Shown here: positions 51,130 to 62,420 of the stretch, one piece after another
How positions within the stretch are numbered: position 1 is the first letter of the stretch
Layout: each line of letters opens with the position of its first letter
Assembly: GCA_037445025.1 (NCBI GenBank)
Contig: JBBILI010000008.1
Location: 1-64,000, forward strand
From: CAIQQQ01 sp037445025
GTDB taxonomy: Bacteria > Pseudomonadota > Alphaproteobacteria > Acetobacterales > Acetobacteraceae
Direction of reading: 5' to 3'
Length of the DNA: 64,000 nucleotides
The notes under the pieces: model-generated
Databases searched by the model: none
The model's input: the letters and a program-made list of their open reading frames with translations, nothing else
What the model was told of the DNA's origin: nothing
Program-made: the position numbers and the translations under genes

Positions 51130-51513
51130 CTACCTGCGAAACCGCAGCACCAACCGATTTTCGCCATCCCGCCGCTCATATCCGATCTCACCGGCAAACG
51201 CCCGCATCAGCCCCAGCCCGAGCCCGCCGGTTCCTTCGGGCCGGTCCCGGGCGTGGCCGTCGAGCGGGTTGAACGCCGTGCCCTGGTCCGCCACCGTCGC
51301 CACCAGGCTGTCCGCCATCGCGGTCAGCGTCACGCGGATCGGTGCCGTGGCGTCGCAGTGGCGGACGATGTTGGAGACCTGCTCCTCCAGGCACAGCTGC
51401 AGGGCATAGCGGCTCGTCGCGGGCAGATCGATCGTTTCCGCGAACGCCTCGGACCAGCTGGCCAGGCGCGCCAGCTCGGTCATCTGCGGCGCCAGGAGAA
51501 GCGTGTCGGACAC
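51130..51513 (-). CDS. Anti-sigma regulatory kinase, RsbW-like
   Basis: The protein is 127 residues with a GHKL ATPase fold: LCLEEQVSNIVRH (N-box), VADQGTAFNPLD (D-x-G, G1 box) and GTGGLGLGLMRAF (G2 box). RsbW-type kinases phosphorylate the STAS partner and sequester a sigma or other output. It starts 2 bp after the STAS gene. It has no sigma gene nearby, so the target is unknown. Confidence 0.87.
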   Translation of the reverse strand: MSDTLLLAPQMTELARLASWSEAFAETIDLPATSRYALQLCLEEQVSNIVRHCDATAPIRVTLTAMADSLVATVADQGTAFNPLDGHARDRPEGTGGLGLGLMRAFAGEIGYERRDGENRLVLRFRR

Positions 51514-51515
51514 GC

Positions 51516-51854
51516 CTATCCCGCCACGAGTCGCAGGGCGGATTCGAGGTCATGGGCGATCGGGATCAGCGTGTCGGTGCCGCTGGTGACCAGCACCTGT
51601 TCCACGTCCGCGGTCGGTGACAGCAGCGCCATGCGGCCGCCTTTGGATTTCACCGCCTTGGCCCCCATGATCAGCGTGCGCAGACCCATCGATGCCAGGA
51701 ACGATACCTCGGTGAGGTCGACAATGACCTGGCGCTGGCTGCCCACCACCACGTTGAAATGCAGATCGATCGCCATCGACCCCGCAATGTCCAGCTTTCC
51801 CAGCAGGTTCACCTTGGTGACGCCAAGGGGGAGCGATTCGATCTTCAGTTCCAT
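51516..51854 (-). CDS. STAS-domain anti-sigma factor antagonist
   Basis: The protein is 112 residues. The STAS fold has VNLLGKLDIAGS, VIVDLTEVSFLASMGLRTL (the serine of ASMGLR is the likely phosphorylation site) and GGRMALLSPTADVEQVL. It is expected to be phosphorylated by the RsbW-like kinase and dephosphorylated by the PP2C phosphatase encoded across the divergent promoter. Unlike most RsbV proteins it has Ser followed by Met. Confidence 0.87.
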   Translation of the reverse strand: MELKIESLPLGVTKVNLLGKLDIAGSMAIDLHFNVVVGSQRQVIVDLTEVSFLASMGLRTLIMGAKAVKSKGGRMALLSPTADVEQVLVTSGTDTLIPIAHDLESALRLVAG

Positions 51855-51889
51855 GCTACGCTTCGCCTTCCGTGCTTCGCCCCGATGCG

Positions 51890-51960
51890 TCCGAACAGGT
51901 GCATCCGAACAAGTGCTACGCCTGTATCCGTGACGTGATATATGACGGGATCAATCACGT
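51890..51960. promoter_or_regulatory. Direct and inverted repeats in the divergent partner-switch promoter region
   Basis: TCCGAACAGGTGC (51890-51902) is repeated as TCCGAACAAGTGC (51904-51916), with a period of 14 bp. Downstream, ACGTGAT (51933-51939) and ATCACGT (51954-51960) form an inverted pair. Both lie between the STAS gene and the phosphatase gene. They may be operator sites for coordinated control; the regulator is unknown. Confidence 0.5.
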
Positions 51961-52005
51961 TTGCATGACATTCCACCCATTTCTGCAAGGTGTTTCGGAA
52001 CGCGG

Positions 52006-53130
52006 ATGAGCGAAGACGGGCAGGACTCCACCGAACGCACCCTGGTGCTCAAGCAGGCGCCGCCCTCGCCGGTGGCGCAGACCATCGGCCATTTCGTCAG
52101 CTGGACCGAGGACGGGGCGGTGCGGCGGATGCCGATCGGGCCGGATGGCGTGCGCATCGGCCGGTCCGCGCCGTGTGACGTGATCCTGCCGTCGAGCGAG
52201 GTGTCGCGCCGGCATTGCCGCATCGATGTCGACGGCGAATGGGCCCGGGTGATCGATCTTGGTTCCACCAACGGCACGGTGATCGAAGGGCGGCGCATCG
52301 ACGGGCCGACCAGGCTGCGCAACGGCACCAGGCTGATGCTCGGCACGATGCTGCTGCACTACGAGCGGCGCGATGTGCGCGAGGTCGCCGAGGAGGCGGA
52401 GCTGACGGCGGAGCTGCGGGGTGCCGCCGACTATGTCCGCGCGATCCTGCCCGATCCGATCGCCAGCGGGCCGGTGCAGACGCAATGGTGTTTCGTGCCC
52501 TGCTCGAAGCTGGGCGGCGACGCGTTCGGCTATGACTGGCTGGAGGACGGGTCGCTGGCCGGCTTCATCATCGACGTCTCCGGCCATGGCATCGGCGCTG
52601 CGATGTATGCGGCGACGGTGGCCAACACGCTGCGCCAGCGGGCGATGCCGGGGGTGGATTTCAGCGATCCCGGCTCGGTGGCGCAGGCGCTGAACGCGCT
52701 GTTCCCGATGGAGCGGCACAACTACCTGCTGCTGACGATGTGGTATTTCGTCTACACGCCGGCCACACGCCGGCTGCGCTGGTGCTCGGCCGGCCACCAC
52801 GAGGCGCTGCTGCTGATCGCGCCGGGCCTGGAGCCCGTGACGTTGCCTGCCCGCGGGCCGAGCATCGGCATGATGCCGAGCGGAACCTGGATGCCGGGCG
52901 AGGCGGAGATCGCGCCGGGCAGCCGGCTGTTCGTGTTCAGCGACGGCGCCTTCGAGATCGTCACCGAGAGTGGCGAGGCCTGGAGCATCGCCCATCTGCG
53001 CCGGCTGATCGCGGGACACGGCGCGGGCGGCACCGAGGCCGCGCAACGCCTGTATCAGGCGGTGCGGGCGGCGGCCCGGGGCGGCAGGCTGGAGGATGAT
53101 TTCTCGGTGATGGTGCTCAGCTTTGCGTGA
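52006..53130 (+). CDS. FHA-domain PP2C phosphatase, RsbU/RsbX-like
   Basis: The protein is 374 residues. Residues 44-115 are an FHA domain (GVRIGRSAPCDVILPSSEVS, RRHC, DLGSTNGT), which reads phosphothreonine. The rest is a PP2C/SpoIIE catalytic domain: GGDAFGYDW, DVSGHGIGAAMYA, FSDGAFEIVTE and EDDFSVMVL, with metal-binding aspartates at each. It should dephosphorylate the STAS protein and so reverse the RsbW kinase. FHA-PP2C fusions suggest that phosphorylation by a Ser/Thr kinase feeds the switch. Confidence 0.87.
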   Translation: MSEDGQDSTERTLVLKQAPPSPVAQTIGHFVSWTEDGAVRRMPIGPDGVRIGRSAPCDVILPSSEVSRRHCRIDVDGEWARVIDLGSTNGTVIEGRRIDGPTRLRNGTRLMLGTMLLHYERRDVREVAEEAELTAELRGAADYVRAILPDPIASGPVQTQWCFVPCSKLGGDAFGYDWLEDGSLAGFIIDVSGHGIGAAMYAATVANTLRQRAMPGVDFSDPGSVAQALNALFPMERHNYLLLTMWYFVYTPATRRLRWCSAGHHEALLLIAPGLEPVTLPARGPSIGMMPSGTWMPGEAEIAPGSRLFVFSDGAFEIVTESGEAWSIAHLRRLIAGHGAGGTEAAQRLYQAVRAAARGGRLEDDFSVMVLSFA

Positions 53131-53248
53131 AGCGGTTCTTTTTTGAAAAAAAGAACCAAAAAACTTTTGATCGGCTGACGCCCCCCTCCGGAGAGAGGTC
53201 CGCTCCAACGATAAAAAGTCTTTTGCTTCTTTTCTTCAGAAAAGAAGT
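53131..53248. repeat. AT-rich hairpin repeat, copy 11 (two modules, core CTCCGGAGAGAGG)
   Basis: A reversed GGTTC module (53131-53170) and a GCTTC module (53211-53248) flank the core with CTCCGGAGAGAGGTCCGCTCC. It lies between convergent phosphatase and DUF2076 genes. Confidence 0.8.
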
Positions 53249-53264
53249 GCTTCCTTCCTGTTCT

Positions 53265-54140
53265 CTAGCAGTTGTTCGTATCCGTCCACCCGCTGGAGTC
53301 AGACGACGAGTCGGTCCATCCGCCGGAGTCGGGGGTGGCATCGGTCCAGCCGCTGTTGTCCGGCACCGGCTGGTAGCTGGCCTGGTCGAAATCCTTCTGC
53401 GCGCCGCCCTGGGCATAGGGGTCGGCCGCCGCGGGCGACGACCAGGGCGAGGCAGCGTCCGGGGCAGAGATCTGGTCGGGCACGAAACCGCCACCGCCGC
53501 CGCTGCCGCCGAAGCTCGCGTCATTGCCCCAGCCACGCTCGTGACCGCCGCCGGAGAACAGGCTGGTGAGCGCGTTGGCCGCCATCACGCCGCCCGCCAC
53601 GCCGGCCGCCGTGGTCAGCGCCGAGCCGAGAAAGCCGGAGCCGGAGCGCTGGAACATGCCGGGCTGATAGCCGGGCGCGTACTGCGGCTGCGGCGCCATC
53701 ATCGGCTGGGCGTATTGCGGCTGCGGCGCATATTGCGGCTGCTGCGGCTGGCTGGAGCCGAACAGGCTGCCGAGGAAGCCGCGCGAAGGCTGCGGCGCGG
53801 GGGCCGCCTGCTGGCCCCACGGCGAGGCCGCCGCCGCCGGCGCCGGCGCCGCCTGGGCGGCGGCGCGGGCCTGCTGCAGGGCGGCCTGCAGCTGGTTGAT
53901 CTGGTTGGTCGCCTCCGCCAGCGCGTGCTCCTGCACGAAGGCCAGCTGGGTGACGCGGTAGCGCGCCTCGGGGTAGCGGGCGAACAGGTCAGCCAGCAAG
54001 GCATCGGCCTGCGGGTCGACCGGCGGCAGGTTCGGGGTTCCGGCCTGCGGCACAGACCCCGCGAACCCGCCGGACGCGGCAGGCCTGCCGCCGACGCGCT
54101 GCACGAAGCTGGTGATCAGATCGCGTTCCTCGTTGGTCAT
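53265..54140 (-). CDS. DUF2076-family protein, tail rich in Gly/Pro/Gln/Asp
   Basis: The protein is 291 residues. The N-terminal DUF2076 helix region (TNEERDLITSFVQRVGG and LLADLFARYPEARYRVTQLAFVQEHAL) is followed by Q/A-rich coiled-coil-like segments. Then comes GFLGSLFGS, and a low-complexity tail of Gln-Pro-Tyr repeats (QPQYAPQPQYAQPMMAPQPQ) and repeated GWTD units. The C-terminal GWTDxxxDSSGWTDTNNC is repeat-like. Its role is unknown. The ATG at 54140 has GGAAG upstream. Confidence 0.75.
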   Translation of the reverse strand: MTNEERDLITSFVQRVGGRPAASGGFAGSVPQAGTPNLPPVDPQADALLADLFARYPEARYRVTQLAFVQEHALAEATNQINQLQAALQQARAAAQAAPAPAAAASPWGQQAAPAPQPSRGFLGSLFGSSQPQQPQYAPQPQYAQPMMAPQPQYAPGYQPGMFQRSGSGFLGSALTTAAGVAGGVMAANALTSLFSGGGHERGWGNDASFGGSGGGGGFVPDQISAPDAASPWSSPAAADPYAQGGAQKDFDQASYQPVPDNSGWTDATPDSGGWTDSSSDSSGWTDTNNC

Positions 54141-54210
54141 CGTGGCTTCCCCAGGGGTTCGGACATCGGGTCCGGTGGTGTAGCGGATGTGGCGTGTCGG
54201 CGGGCCCGCT

Positions 54211-54648
54211 TCAAGCGGGGTGCGGCAGGCCAAGGCGGCGGAACTCGATGGCGGGGCAACGATCCATCACCACAACGAGACCGGCCGCGCGGGCACGGGC
54301 AGCGGCTTCGAGATGAACGATGCCGAGCTGCAGCCACACCGTGCGGGCGCCGAGGCGGATGGCGTCGTCGATCACCGGCGGCACCTCGGCCGCGGCGCGG
54401 AACACGTCGACCATGTCAAGCGGGGCGGCGTCGTCGAGCCGGCCTGCCACCGGGCGACTGAGCAGGGCCTGGCCGGCAAGGCCGGGGTTGACCGGGGTGA
54501 CATCGTAGCCGCGGCGGATCAGAAGCTCAGTGATGGCATGGGAGGGTCGCTGCGGATTGGCGGAGGCGCCGACGACGGCGATGCGCCGGGTGTTCGTCAG
54601 CACCGCGCGGATGGCGTCGTCGTCCAGACCATCGATATGCATCTGCAT
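54211..54648 (-). CDS. CoA-binding domain protein (YccU-like)
   Basis: The protein is 145 residues. The Rossmann CoA-binding core is intact: RRIAVVGASANPQRPSHAI near residue 20-40 and the VTPVNPGLAGQ strand end, then VFRAAAEVPPVIDDAIRLGA and WLQLGI. This is the YccU/CoA_binding_2 family. The target is not known. It is divergent from glyQ (73 bp). Confidence 0.85.
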   Translation of the reverse strand: MQMHIDGLDDDAIRAVLTNTRRIAVVGASANPQRPSHAITELLIRRGYDVTPVNPGLAGQALLSRPVAGRLDDAAPLDMVDVFRAAAEVPPVIDDAIRLGARTVWLQLGIVHLEAAARARAAGLVVVMDRCPAIEFRRLGLPHPA

Positions 54649-54721
54649 CCCCTGCCTTGTTGCGGCCTGACGCGGTCCGTAAGGTGCGCGCGATCACACG
54701 ACCCGAGCGGCCAGAGCGTCA

Positions 54722-55591
54722 ATGTCCCACCCTGTTTCGATCCCGAGCTTCCAGGAGCTCATCCTGCGTCTGCACGCCTTCTGGGCGGCGCAAGGCTGCG
54801 TCATCCTGCAGCCCTATGACGTGGAGATGGGCGCCGGCACGTTTCATCCGGCCACCACGCTGCGGGCGCTGGGGCCGAAGCCTTGGGCGGCGGCCTATGT
54901 GCAGCCCTCCCGCCGGCCGTCCGACGGCCGCTACGGCGAGAACCCGAACCGGCTGCAGCATTACTATCAGTATCAGGTGATCATGAAGCCGAGCCCGGAG
55001 AACGCCCAGGCGCTGCTGCTGGACAGCTACCGCGCGATCGGGCTGAATCCGCTGCTGCACGATTTCCGCTTCGTCGAGGATGACTGGGAAAGCCCCACGC
55101 TGGGCGCCTGGGGGCTGGGCTGGGAGGTCTGGTGCGACGGCATGGAGGTGGGGCAGTTCACCTATTTCCAGCAGGTCGGCGGCATTGCCACGGTGCTGCC
55201 GAGCTTCGAGATGACCTACGGGCTGGAGCGCCTGGCGATGTATGTGCAGGACGTGGAGCGGGTCTATGACCTCGATTTCAACGGCCGTGGTGTGACGTAT
55301 GGCGATGTGTTCCTGCGGGCGGAGAAGGAATACTCCGCCCACAACTTCGAGCACGCTGATGTCGCCATGCTGGCGCGGCATTTCGCGGATGCGGAGCGCG
55401 AGTGCATCGCCCTGGTCAATCGGGGGTTGGCGCTGCCGGCCTATGACCAGTGCATCAAGTCGAGCCATCTGTTCAATCTGCTGGACGCCCGCGGCGTGAT
55501 CAGCGTGACCGAGCGGGCGGGATATATCGCGCGGGTGCGGACGCTGGCGAAACGCTGCTGCGAGACGTGGCTGGAGAAAGAGGCGGCGTGA
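54722..55591 (+). CDS. glyQ: Glycine-tRNA ligase, alpha subunit
   Basis: The protein is 289 residues, the usual length. The class II motifs are clear: SFQELILRLHAFWAAQGCVI, GAGTFHPATTLRALGP, QPSRRPSDGRYGENPNRLQH (motif 2) and TYGLERLAMYVQDVERVYD (motif 3). With GlyS it charges tRNA-Gly. A toxin-antitoxin pair separates it from glyS by 720 bp. Ends 63 bp before vapB. Confidence 0.96.
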   Translation: MSHPVSIPSFQELILRLHAFWAAQGCVILQPYDVEMGAGTFHPATTLRALGPKPWAAAYVQPSRRPSDGRYGENPNRLQHYYQYQVIMKPSPENAQALLLDSYRAIGLNPLLHDFRFVEDDWESPTLGAWGLGWEVWCDGMEVGQFTYFQQVGGIATVLPSFEMTYGLERLAMYVQDVERVYDLDFNGRGVTYGDVFLRAEKEYSAHNFEHADVAMLARHFADAERECIALVNRGLALPAYDQCIKSSHLFNLLDARGVISVTERAGYIARVRTLAKRCCETWLEKEAA

Positions 55592-55653
55592 CTTGCGGGG
55601 CGGGTTCGGGTAGTTTCTACCAGGATATTGCGGAATTCTACCACGAGGCTTCC

Positions 55654-55917
55654 ATGGGCACGCAGCTGAACATCAAGAGCGAGGACGCCTACCGCCTGGC
55701 GTCCAAGCTCTCGGAGCGCACCGGCGAGAGCCTGACCACGACCGTCACCAAGGCGCTGGAGGAGCGTCTGGCGCGGCTGGAGGCGCAGGACAGCATCGAA
55801 ATGCGGCTGGCACGGGTGCGCGAGATCACCGCCGACATGCGCGCCCGCATGGACAAGCCACTGCCGACCTCCAACCACGACTGGCTGTATGATGACGAGT
55901 TCGGATTGCCGAAGTGA
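55654..55917 (+). CDS. vapB: VapB-type antitoxin (Rv0623/PSK family)
   Basis: The protein is 87 residues. The N-terminal DNA-binding strand MGTQLNIKSEDAYRLASKLS and ERTGESLTTTVTKALEERLARL helices match the PSK-type antitoxin family. The tail HDWLYDDEFGLPK is acidic/aromatic and should wrap around the toxin. The stop overlaps the vapC GTG start by 4 bp, as usual for this pair. It is in the same orientation as glyQ and glyS. Confidence 0.88.
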   Translation: MGTQLNIKSEDAYRLASKLSERTGESLTTTVTKALEERLARLEAQDSIEMRLARVREITADMRARMDKPLPTSNHDWLYDDEFGLPK

Positions 55918-56309
55918 TCCTGGACAGTTCGGCCATCATGGCCGTGGTGCTGCAGGAGCCTGATGCAGACCGGCTGTCGCTGGCCATGCTGGGAGACCCG
56001 CATCCCCGCATGTCCGCCGCCAACTGGGTCGAGGCTGCGATGATCGTCGACAGCAACCGCGACCCGGTGCTGCGGCTGCGGTTCGAGGAATTGACCGAAA
56101 CGCTGCGGGTGGAAATCGTGCCGGTCTCCGTGGAGATCGCCCGCGCGGCGCGGCGGGCGCATCAACGGTATGGCCGTGGCCAGCACCCCGCCCGACTCAA
56201 CTATGGCGACTGTTTCGCCTACGCCACCGCCTCGGTCCTTGGCGAACCGCTGCTGTTCAAAGGCCGCGACTTCGCGCAAACCGACATCACACCGGCTTTG
56301 AAAGACTGA
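55914..56309 (+). CDS. vapC: VapC-type PIN-domain toxin (ribonuclease)
   Basis: The protein is 131 residues, starting at GTG. The PIN acidic residues are D4 (ILDSSA), E40 (AANWVEAA), D99 (LNYGDCFAYA) and D119 (KGRDFAQTDI). VapC proteins cut RNA, often tRNA or rRNA, when free of VapB. It ends only 2 bp before the glyS start, so translation of glyS probably depends on ribosomes that pass through vapC. Confidence 0.9.
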   Translation: MILDSSAIMAVVLQEPDADRLSLAMLGDPHPRMSAANWVEAAMIVDSNRDPVLRLRFEELTETLRVEIVPVSVEIARAARRAHQRYGRGQHPARLNYGDCFAYATASVLGEPLLFKGRDFAQTDITPALKD

Positions 56310-56311
56310 GA

Positions 56312-58345
56312 ATGCCCGAATTTTTTCTGGAGCTGTTCAGCGAGGAGATCCCCGCGCGGATGCAGGCGCGTGCGGCGGAGGATCTGGCGCGGATGGTCTC
56401 CGATGCGCTCGCCCCGCTCACGCCCACGGATGTGCAGAGCTTCCACGGCACCCGCCGGCTGGCGCTGCGGGCCGATGTCGTGGCCCTGGTGCCGGAGACC
56501 AGCAGCGTCGAGCGTGGTCCGCGCGTGGCCGCCCCGGAGCAGGCGCTGGCCGGCTTCCTGCGCAAGCACGGCGCCAGCAAGGAGCAGCTGACGCAGGAGG
56601 GCGCGTTCTGGGTGCTGCAGAAGCGCGTGCCCGGCGAGACCGCTTCGGTGCTGATCGGCCGGGCCATCCCCGTCCTCATCCGCAGGTTCCCCTGGCCGAA
56701 ATCGATGCGCTGGGGCGGCACCAGCACGCTCACCTGGGTGCGCCCGCTCCGCCGCATCACCGCCCTGCTCGACGGCGCGGTCGTCCCGTTCGACCTGCGC
56801 GAGGGCTCGGATGACGGACACGGTCTGGTGTCGTCCAACGTCAGCGAAGGCCATCGCTTCCTCTCGCCCGGCCCCTTCACCGTCACCTCGGCCGTCCAGT
56901 GGCAGCAGGCGCTGCGCGCGCGGCACGTCATCGTCGAGGCCGCCGAACGCCGCCGGATCGTGGCCGCGGGCATCGCGGCGCTGGCCGCCGAACGCCAGTG
57001 CAGCATCGTCGAGGATCCCGGTCTGCTCGACGAGGTTGCGGGGCTGGTGGAATACCCGGTCCCGCTGCTCGGACGCATTGGCGCGGCGTTCATGGATCTG
57101 CCGGCCGAGGTCATGCAGGTCTCGATGCGGGTCAACCAGCGCTACTTCGCACTGCGCCACGCTGACGGCACCGCCGCCCCGTATTTCGCCTTCGCCGCCA
57201 ACATCGACGCCGCCGACGGCGGTGCCACCATCATCGCCGGCAACGAGCGCGTGCTGCGCGCCCGCTTCTCCGACGCCCGCCATTTCTGGGATCTGGACCG
57301 CACCCGCACGCTGGACAGCCGGGTGGCAGCACTCGATGCCATCACTTTCCACGCCAAACTGGGCTCGCAGGGCGACCGCGTGCGCCGCATCGTCCGTCTC
57401 GCGGGCCATATCGCCAAGCTGGTCGGCGTCGATCCCGCCCTGGCCGAACGCGCGGCCCATCTGGCGAAGGCGGACCTCACCACCGGCATGGTCGGCGAGT
57501 TTCCGGAACTGCAGGGTGTGATGGGCAGCTACTACGCGGCCAATGACGGCGAGCCCGCCGCGGTGGCGGCAGCCCTGCGCGACCATTATCTGCCGAAAGG
57601 CCAGGGCGACGCCGTTCCCGTCGCCCCGGTCTCCATCGCCGTGGCGCTGGCCGACAAGCTCGACATGCTGGCCGCGTTCTTCACCATCGGCGAGAAGCCC
57701 ACCGGCTCGGGCGACCCGTTCGCCCTGCGGCGCGCGGCGCTTGGCGTCATCCGCATCATCCGCGAGAACGCTTTGCGGCTGCACCTCACGCAGCTGCTCG
57801 CCGCCGCCGGTGCCGCCGACCCTGCGGAGCTGCTCGACTTCCTCGCCGAGCGCCTGCGCGTGCAGCTGCGCAGCGAAGGGGCGCGTCACGACGTGCTCGC
57901 CGCCGTGCTCGCCCTGGGCCTTGACGACGACTTCACCCGCCTGCTTGCCCGCACCGAGGCGGTGGCCGCCATGCTCGGCAGCGAGGACGGCATCAACCTG
58001 CTCGCCGCCGCCAAACGCGCCGCCAACATCCTCAGAATCGAGGACAAAAAGGACGGACCCCACACCGGCCACCTCGATCACGAGGTGTTTGCGATACCAG
58101 ACGAAAGAATCCTCGCCACGGCCCTGGACAGCGTGGCCCCTCGGGTGGCATTCGCCATCAGGCAGGAACACTTCGCGACCGCCATGACCGAACTCGCCTC
58201 GTTGCGCGCACCGCTCGACGCCTTCTTCGCCACGGTGACCGTGAACGACGACCGGCCAGACATTCGTCGCAATCGTCTGAAACTACTCGCCCAGGTTCGT
58301 GCCGCCATGCAGCTCGTGGCAGACTTCTCAAAGATCGACGGCTAA
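56312..58345 (+). CDS. glyS: Glycine-tRNA ligase, beta subunit
   Basis: The protein is 677 residues. It begins EFFLELFSEEIPARMQARA and has the family blocks FHGTRRLALRADVVA, VQSFHGTRRL, SMRWGGTSTLTWVRPLRRI, VSMRVNQRYFALR and KAD/VGEFPELQGVMGSYYA. The C-terminal anticodon-binding domain ends in VNDDRPDIRRNRLKLLAQVR. It needs GlyQ for activity. It starts 2 bp after vapC and ends 10 bp before ppdK. Confidence 0.95.
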   Translation: MPEFFLELFSEEIPARMQARAAEDLARMVSDALAPLTPTDVQSFHGTRRLALRADVVALVPETSSVERGPRVAAPEQALAGFLRKHGASKEQLTQEGAFWVLQKRVPGETASVLIGRAIPVLIRRFPWPKSMRWGGTSTLTWVRPLRRITALLDGAVVPFDLREGSDDGHGLVSSNVSEGHRFLSPGPFTVTSAVQWQQALRARHVIVEAAERRRIVAAGIAALAAERQCSIVEDPGLLDEVAGLVEYPVPLLGRIGAAFMDLPAEVMQVSMRVNQRYFALRHADGTAAPYFAFAANIDAADGGATIIAGNERVLRARFSDARHFWDLDRTRTLDSRVAALDAITFHAKLGSQGDRVRRIVRLAGHIAKLVGVDPALAERAAHLAKADLTTGMVGEFPELQGVMGSYYAANDGEPAAVAAALRDHYLPKGQGDAVPVAPVSIAVALADKLDMLAAFFTIGEKPTGSGDPFALRRAALGVIRIIRENALRLHLTQLLAAAGAADPAELLDFLAERLRVQLRSEGARHDVLAAVLALGLDDDFTRLLARTEAVAAMLGSEDGINLLAAAKRAANILRIEDKKDGPHTGHLDHEVFAIPDERILATALDSVAPRVAFAIRQEHFATAMTELASLRAPLDAFFATVTVNDDRPDIRRNRLKLLAQVRAAMQLVADFSKIDG

Positions 58346-58355
58346 GGAAACCACC

Positions 58356-61025
<2,670 letters not shown>

Positions 61026-61030
61026 AGTTT

Positions 61031-61103
61031 GAAAGTTTTTTGCTTCTTTTTTTCAAAAAAGAAGTTCTTTCTTTGAAAAGAAAGAACCAAAGAAACTTTC
61101 ATC
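61031..61103. repeat. AT-rich hairpin repeat, copy 12
   Basis: GAAAGTTTTTTGCTTC starts a GCTTC module, followed by a GGTTC module ending AAACTTTC. The outer GAAAGTTT/AAACTTTC arms are complementary. It follows ppdK and precedes a same-strand transporter gene. Confidence 0.8.
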
Positions 61104-61121
61104 CTTAAGAGGGGGGGGCTC

Positions 61122-62330
61122 ATGATCGATCGGGTGGTGCGGGTCAACCTGCTGATCGGAACCGGGCACTTCCTCTCGCATTTCTACGTGTTGTGCCTGC
61201 CGCCGATGTTCGTGGTGTGGCAGCAGGCGTTCGGCATCAGCTTCGCCGAACTCGGCATGTCGGTCGCCCTGATGTCAGCCACCACCGCGCTGCTGCAGAC
61301 GCCGGTGGGCTTCCTGGTGGACCGGCACGGCGCGCGCTATTTCCTCGTCGGCGGCACCTTGCTGATGACGCTCACCATCGGCCTGATGGGCGCGGCCACG
61401 TCGTTCTGGCAGATCCTGGTGCTGAGCCTGCTGTCCGGCATCGGCAACTCCGTCATCCACCCGGCCGACTACGCCATCCTCACGGGCTCGGTGCCGAAGG
61501 AGCGCATGGGGCGCTCGTTTGCCATCCACACCTTCAACGGCAATCTCGGCTTCTTCCTCGCCCCGCCGGTGATGGCGATGCTGATGCTGTGGATCGGCTG
61601 GCGCGGCAGCCTGATGCTGGTGGGCGCGCTGGGCGTGCCGCTGGTGCTGGCCATCCTGCTGCAGAGCGGCATCCTGGTGGACCAGTCCCGCCCGCGTGAG
61701 GTGCACACCGGCCCCAACATATCCGGCCGCGCCCTGCTAATGACCAAGCCGATGCTGCTGTTCTTCGGCTTCTTCCTGCTCTCCTCCATGGCCGGCGCCG
61801 GCATCCAGTCCTGGCTGATCACCGTGCTGCACCAGGCCAACGGCATGGACCTCGCCGCCGCCTCCACCACCCTCACCTGCTACATGGCCGGCGCCACCTC
61901 CGGCGTGCTGGTCGGCGGCTACGTGGCGGACCGGATCAAGCGCCACCTCACCTTCGCCTCGGTGCTGACCATCATCTCCGCCGCCCTGCTGCTGCTGGTG
62001 GCCGGGCTGGCCTTGCCCGATCTGCTGATCTTCGGGCTGATGTTCGGCTCCGGCCTCGCCGTCGGCTGCAGCCGCACCCCGCGCGACCTGATGGTGAAGG
62101 ACGCAGCGCCGCCCGGCCAGATCGGCAAGGTGTTCGGCTTCATCTCCTCCGGCCTGCCGCTCGGCAGCGCGCTCACCCCGGTGCCGCTGGGCTGGATCAT
62201 CGATCACGGCCACCCGGAACTCGTGCTCGTGCTGGTGGCGCTGATGCTGCTGCTCAGCCTGCTCTGCTGCGGCTCCGCGCGCGTCGCGGCCCACAGCGCG
62301 GCCCAGCCGGGCCCGCTCCCCGCCGAATGA
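61122..62330 (+). CDS. Major facilitator superfamily transporter
   Basis: The protein is 402 residues with 12 predicted membrane segments. The MFS loop pattern G-x-x-x-D-R-x-G-x-R appears as GFLVDRHGARYFL between helices 2 and 3, and a repeat as GGYVADRIKRHLTF in the second half. IGNSVIHPADYAILTGSVP is the kind of helix-4/5 sequence in bacterial nitrate/oxalate or fosmidomycin-resistance-like carriers. The substrate is unknown. GAGGGGGG precedes the ATG. Confidence 0.85.
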   Translation: MIDRVVRVNLLIGTGHFLSHFYVLCLPPMFVVWQQAFGISFAELGMSVALMSATTALLQTPVGFLVDRHGARYFLVGGTLLMTLTIGLMGAATSFWQILVLSLLSGIGNSVIHPADYAILTGSVPKERMGRSFAIHTFNGNLGFFLAPPVMAMLMLWIGWRGSLMLVGALGVPLVLAILLQSGILVDQSRPREVHTGPNISGRALLMTKPMLLFFGFFLLSSMAGAGIQSWLITVLHQANGMDLAAASTTLTCYMAGATSGVLVGGYVADRIKRHLTFASVLTIISAALLLLVAGLALPDLLIFGLMFGSGLAVGCSRTPRDLMVKDAAPPGQIGKVFGFISSGLPLGSALTPVPLGWIIDHGHPELVLVLVALMLLLSLLCCGSARVAAHSAAQPGPLPAE

Positions 62331-62387
62331 CCGGGCGGTGACAGTTCGGTCCGCACCCTTTAATCCTGCCGTTGCGGTTCCCAAGTG

Positions 62388-62401
62388 GTTCGATATCGAA
62401 C
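62388..62401. promoter_or_regulatory. Perfect 14-bp palindrome before the flavoprotein gene
   Basis: GTTCGATATCGAAC lies 20 bp before the ATG of the WrbA-like gene. It overlaps a possible -10 region (TATCGA). Such palindromes often bind redox or quinone sensors; none is identified here. Confidence 0.5.
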
Positions 62402-62420
62402 AACCACAGGAGCGCATGTC

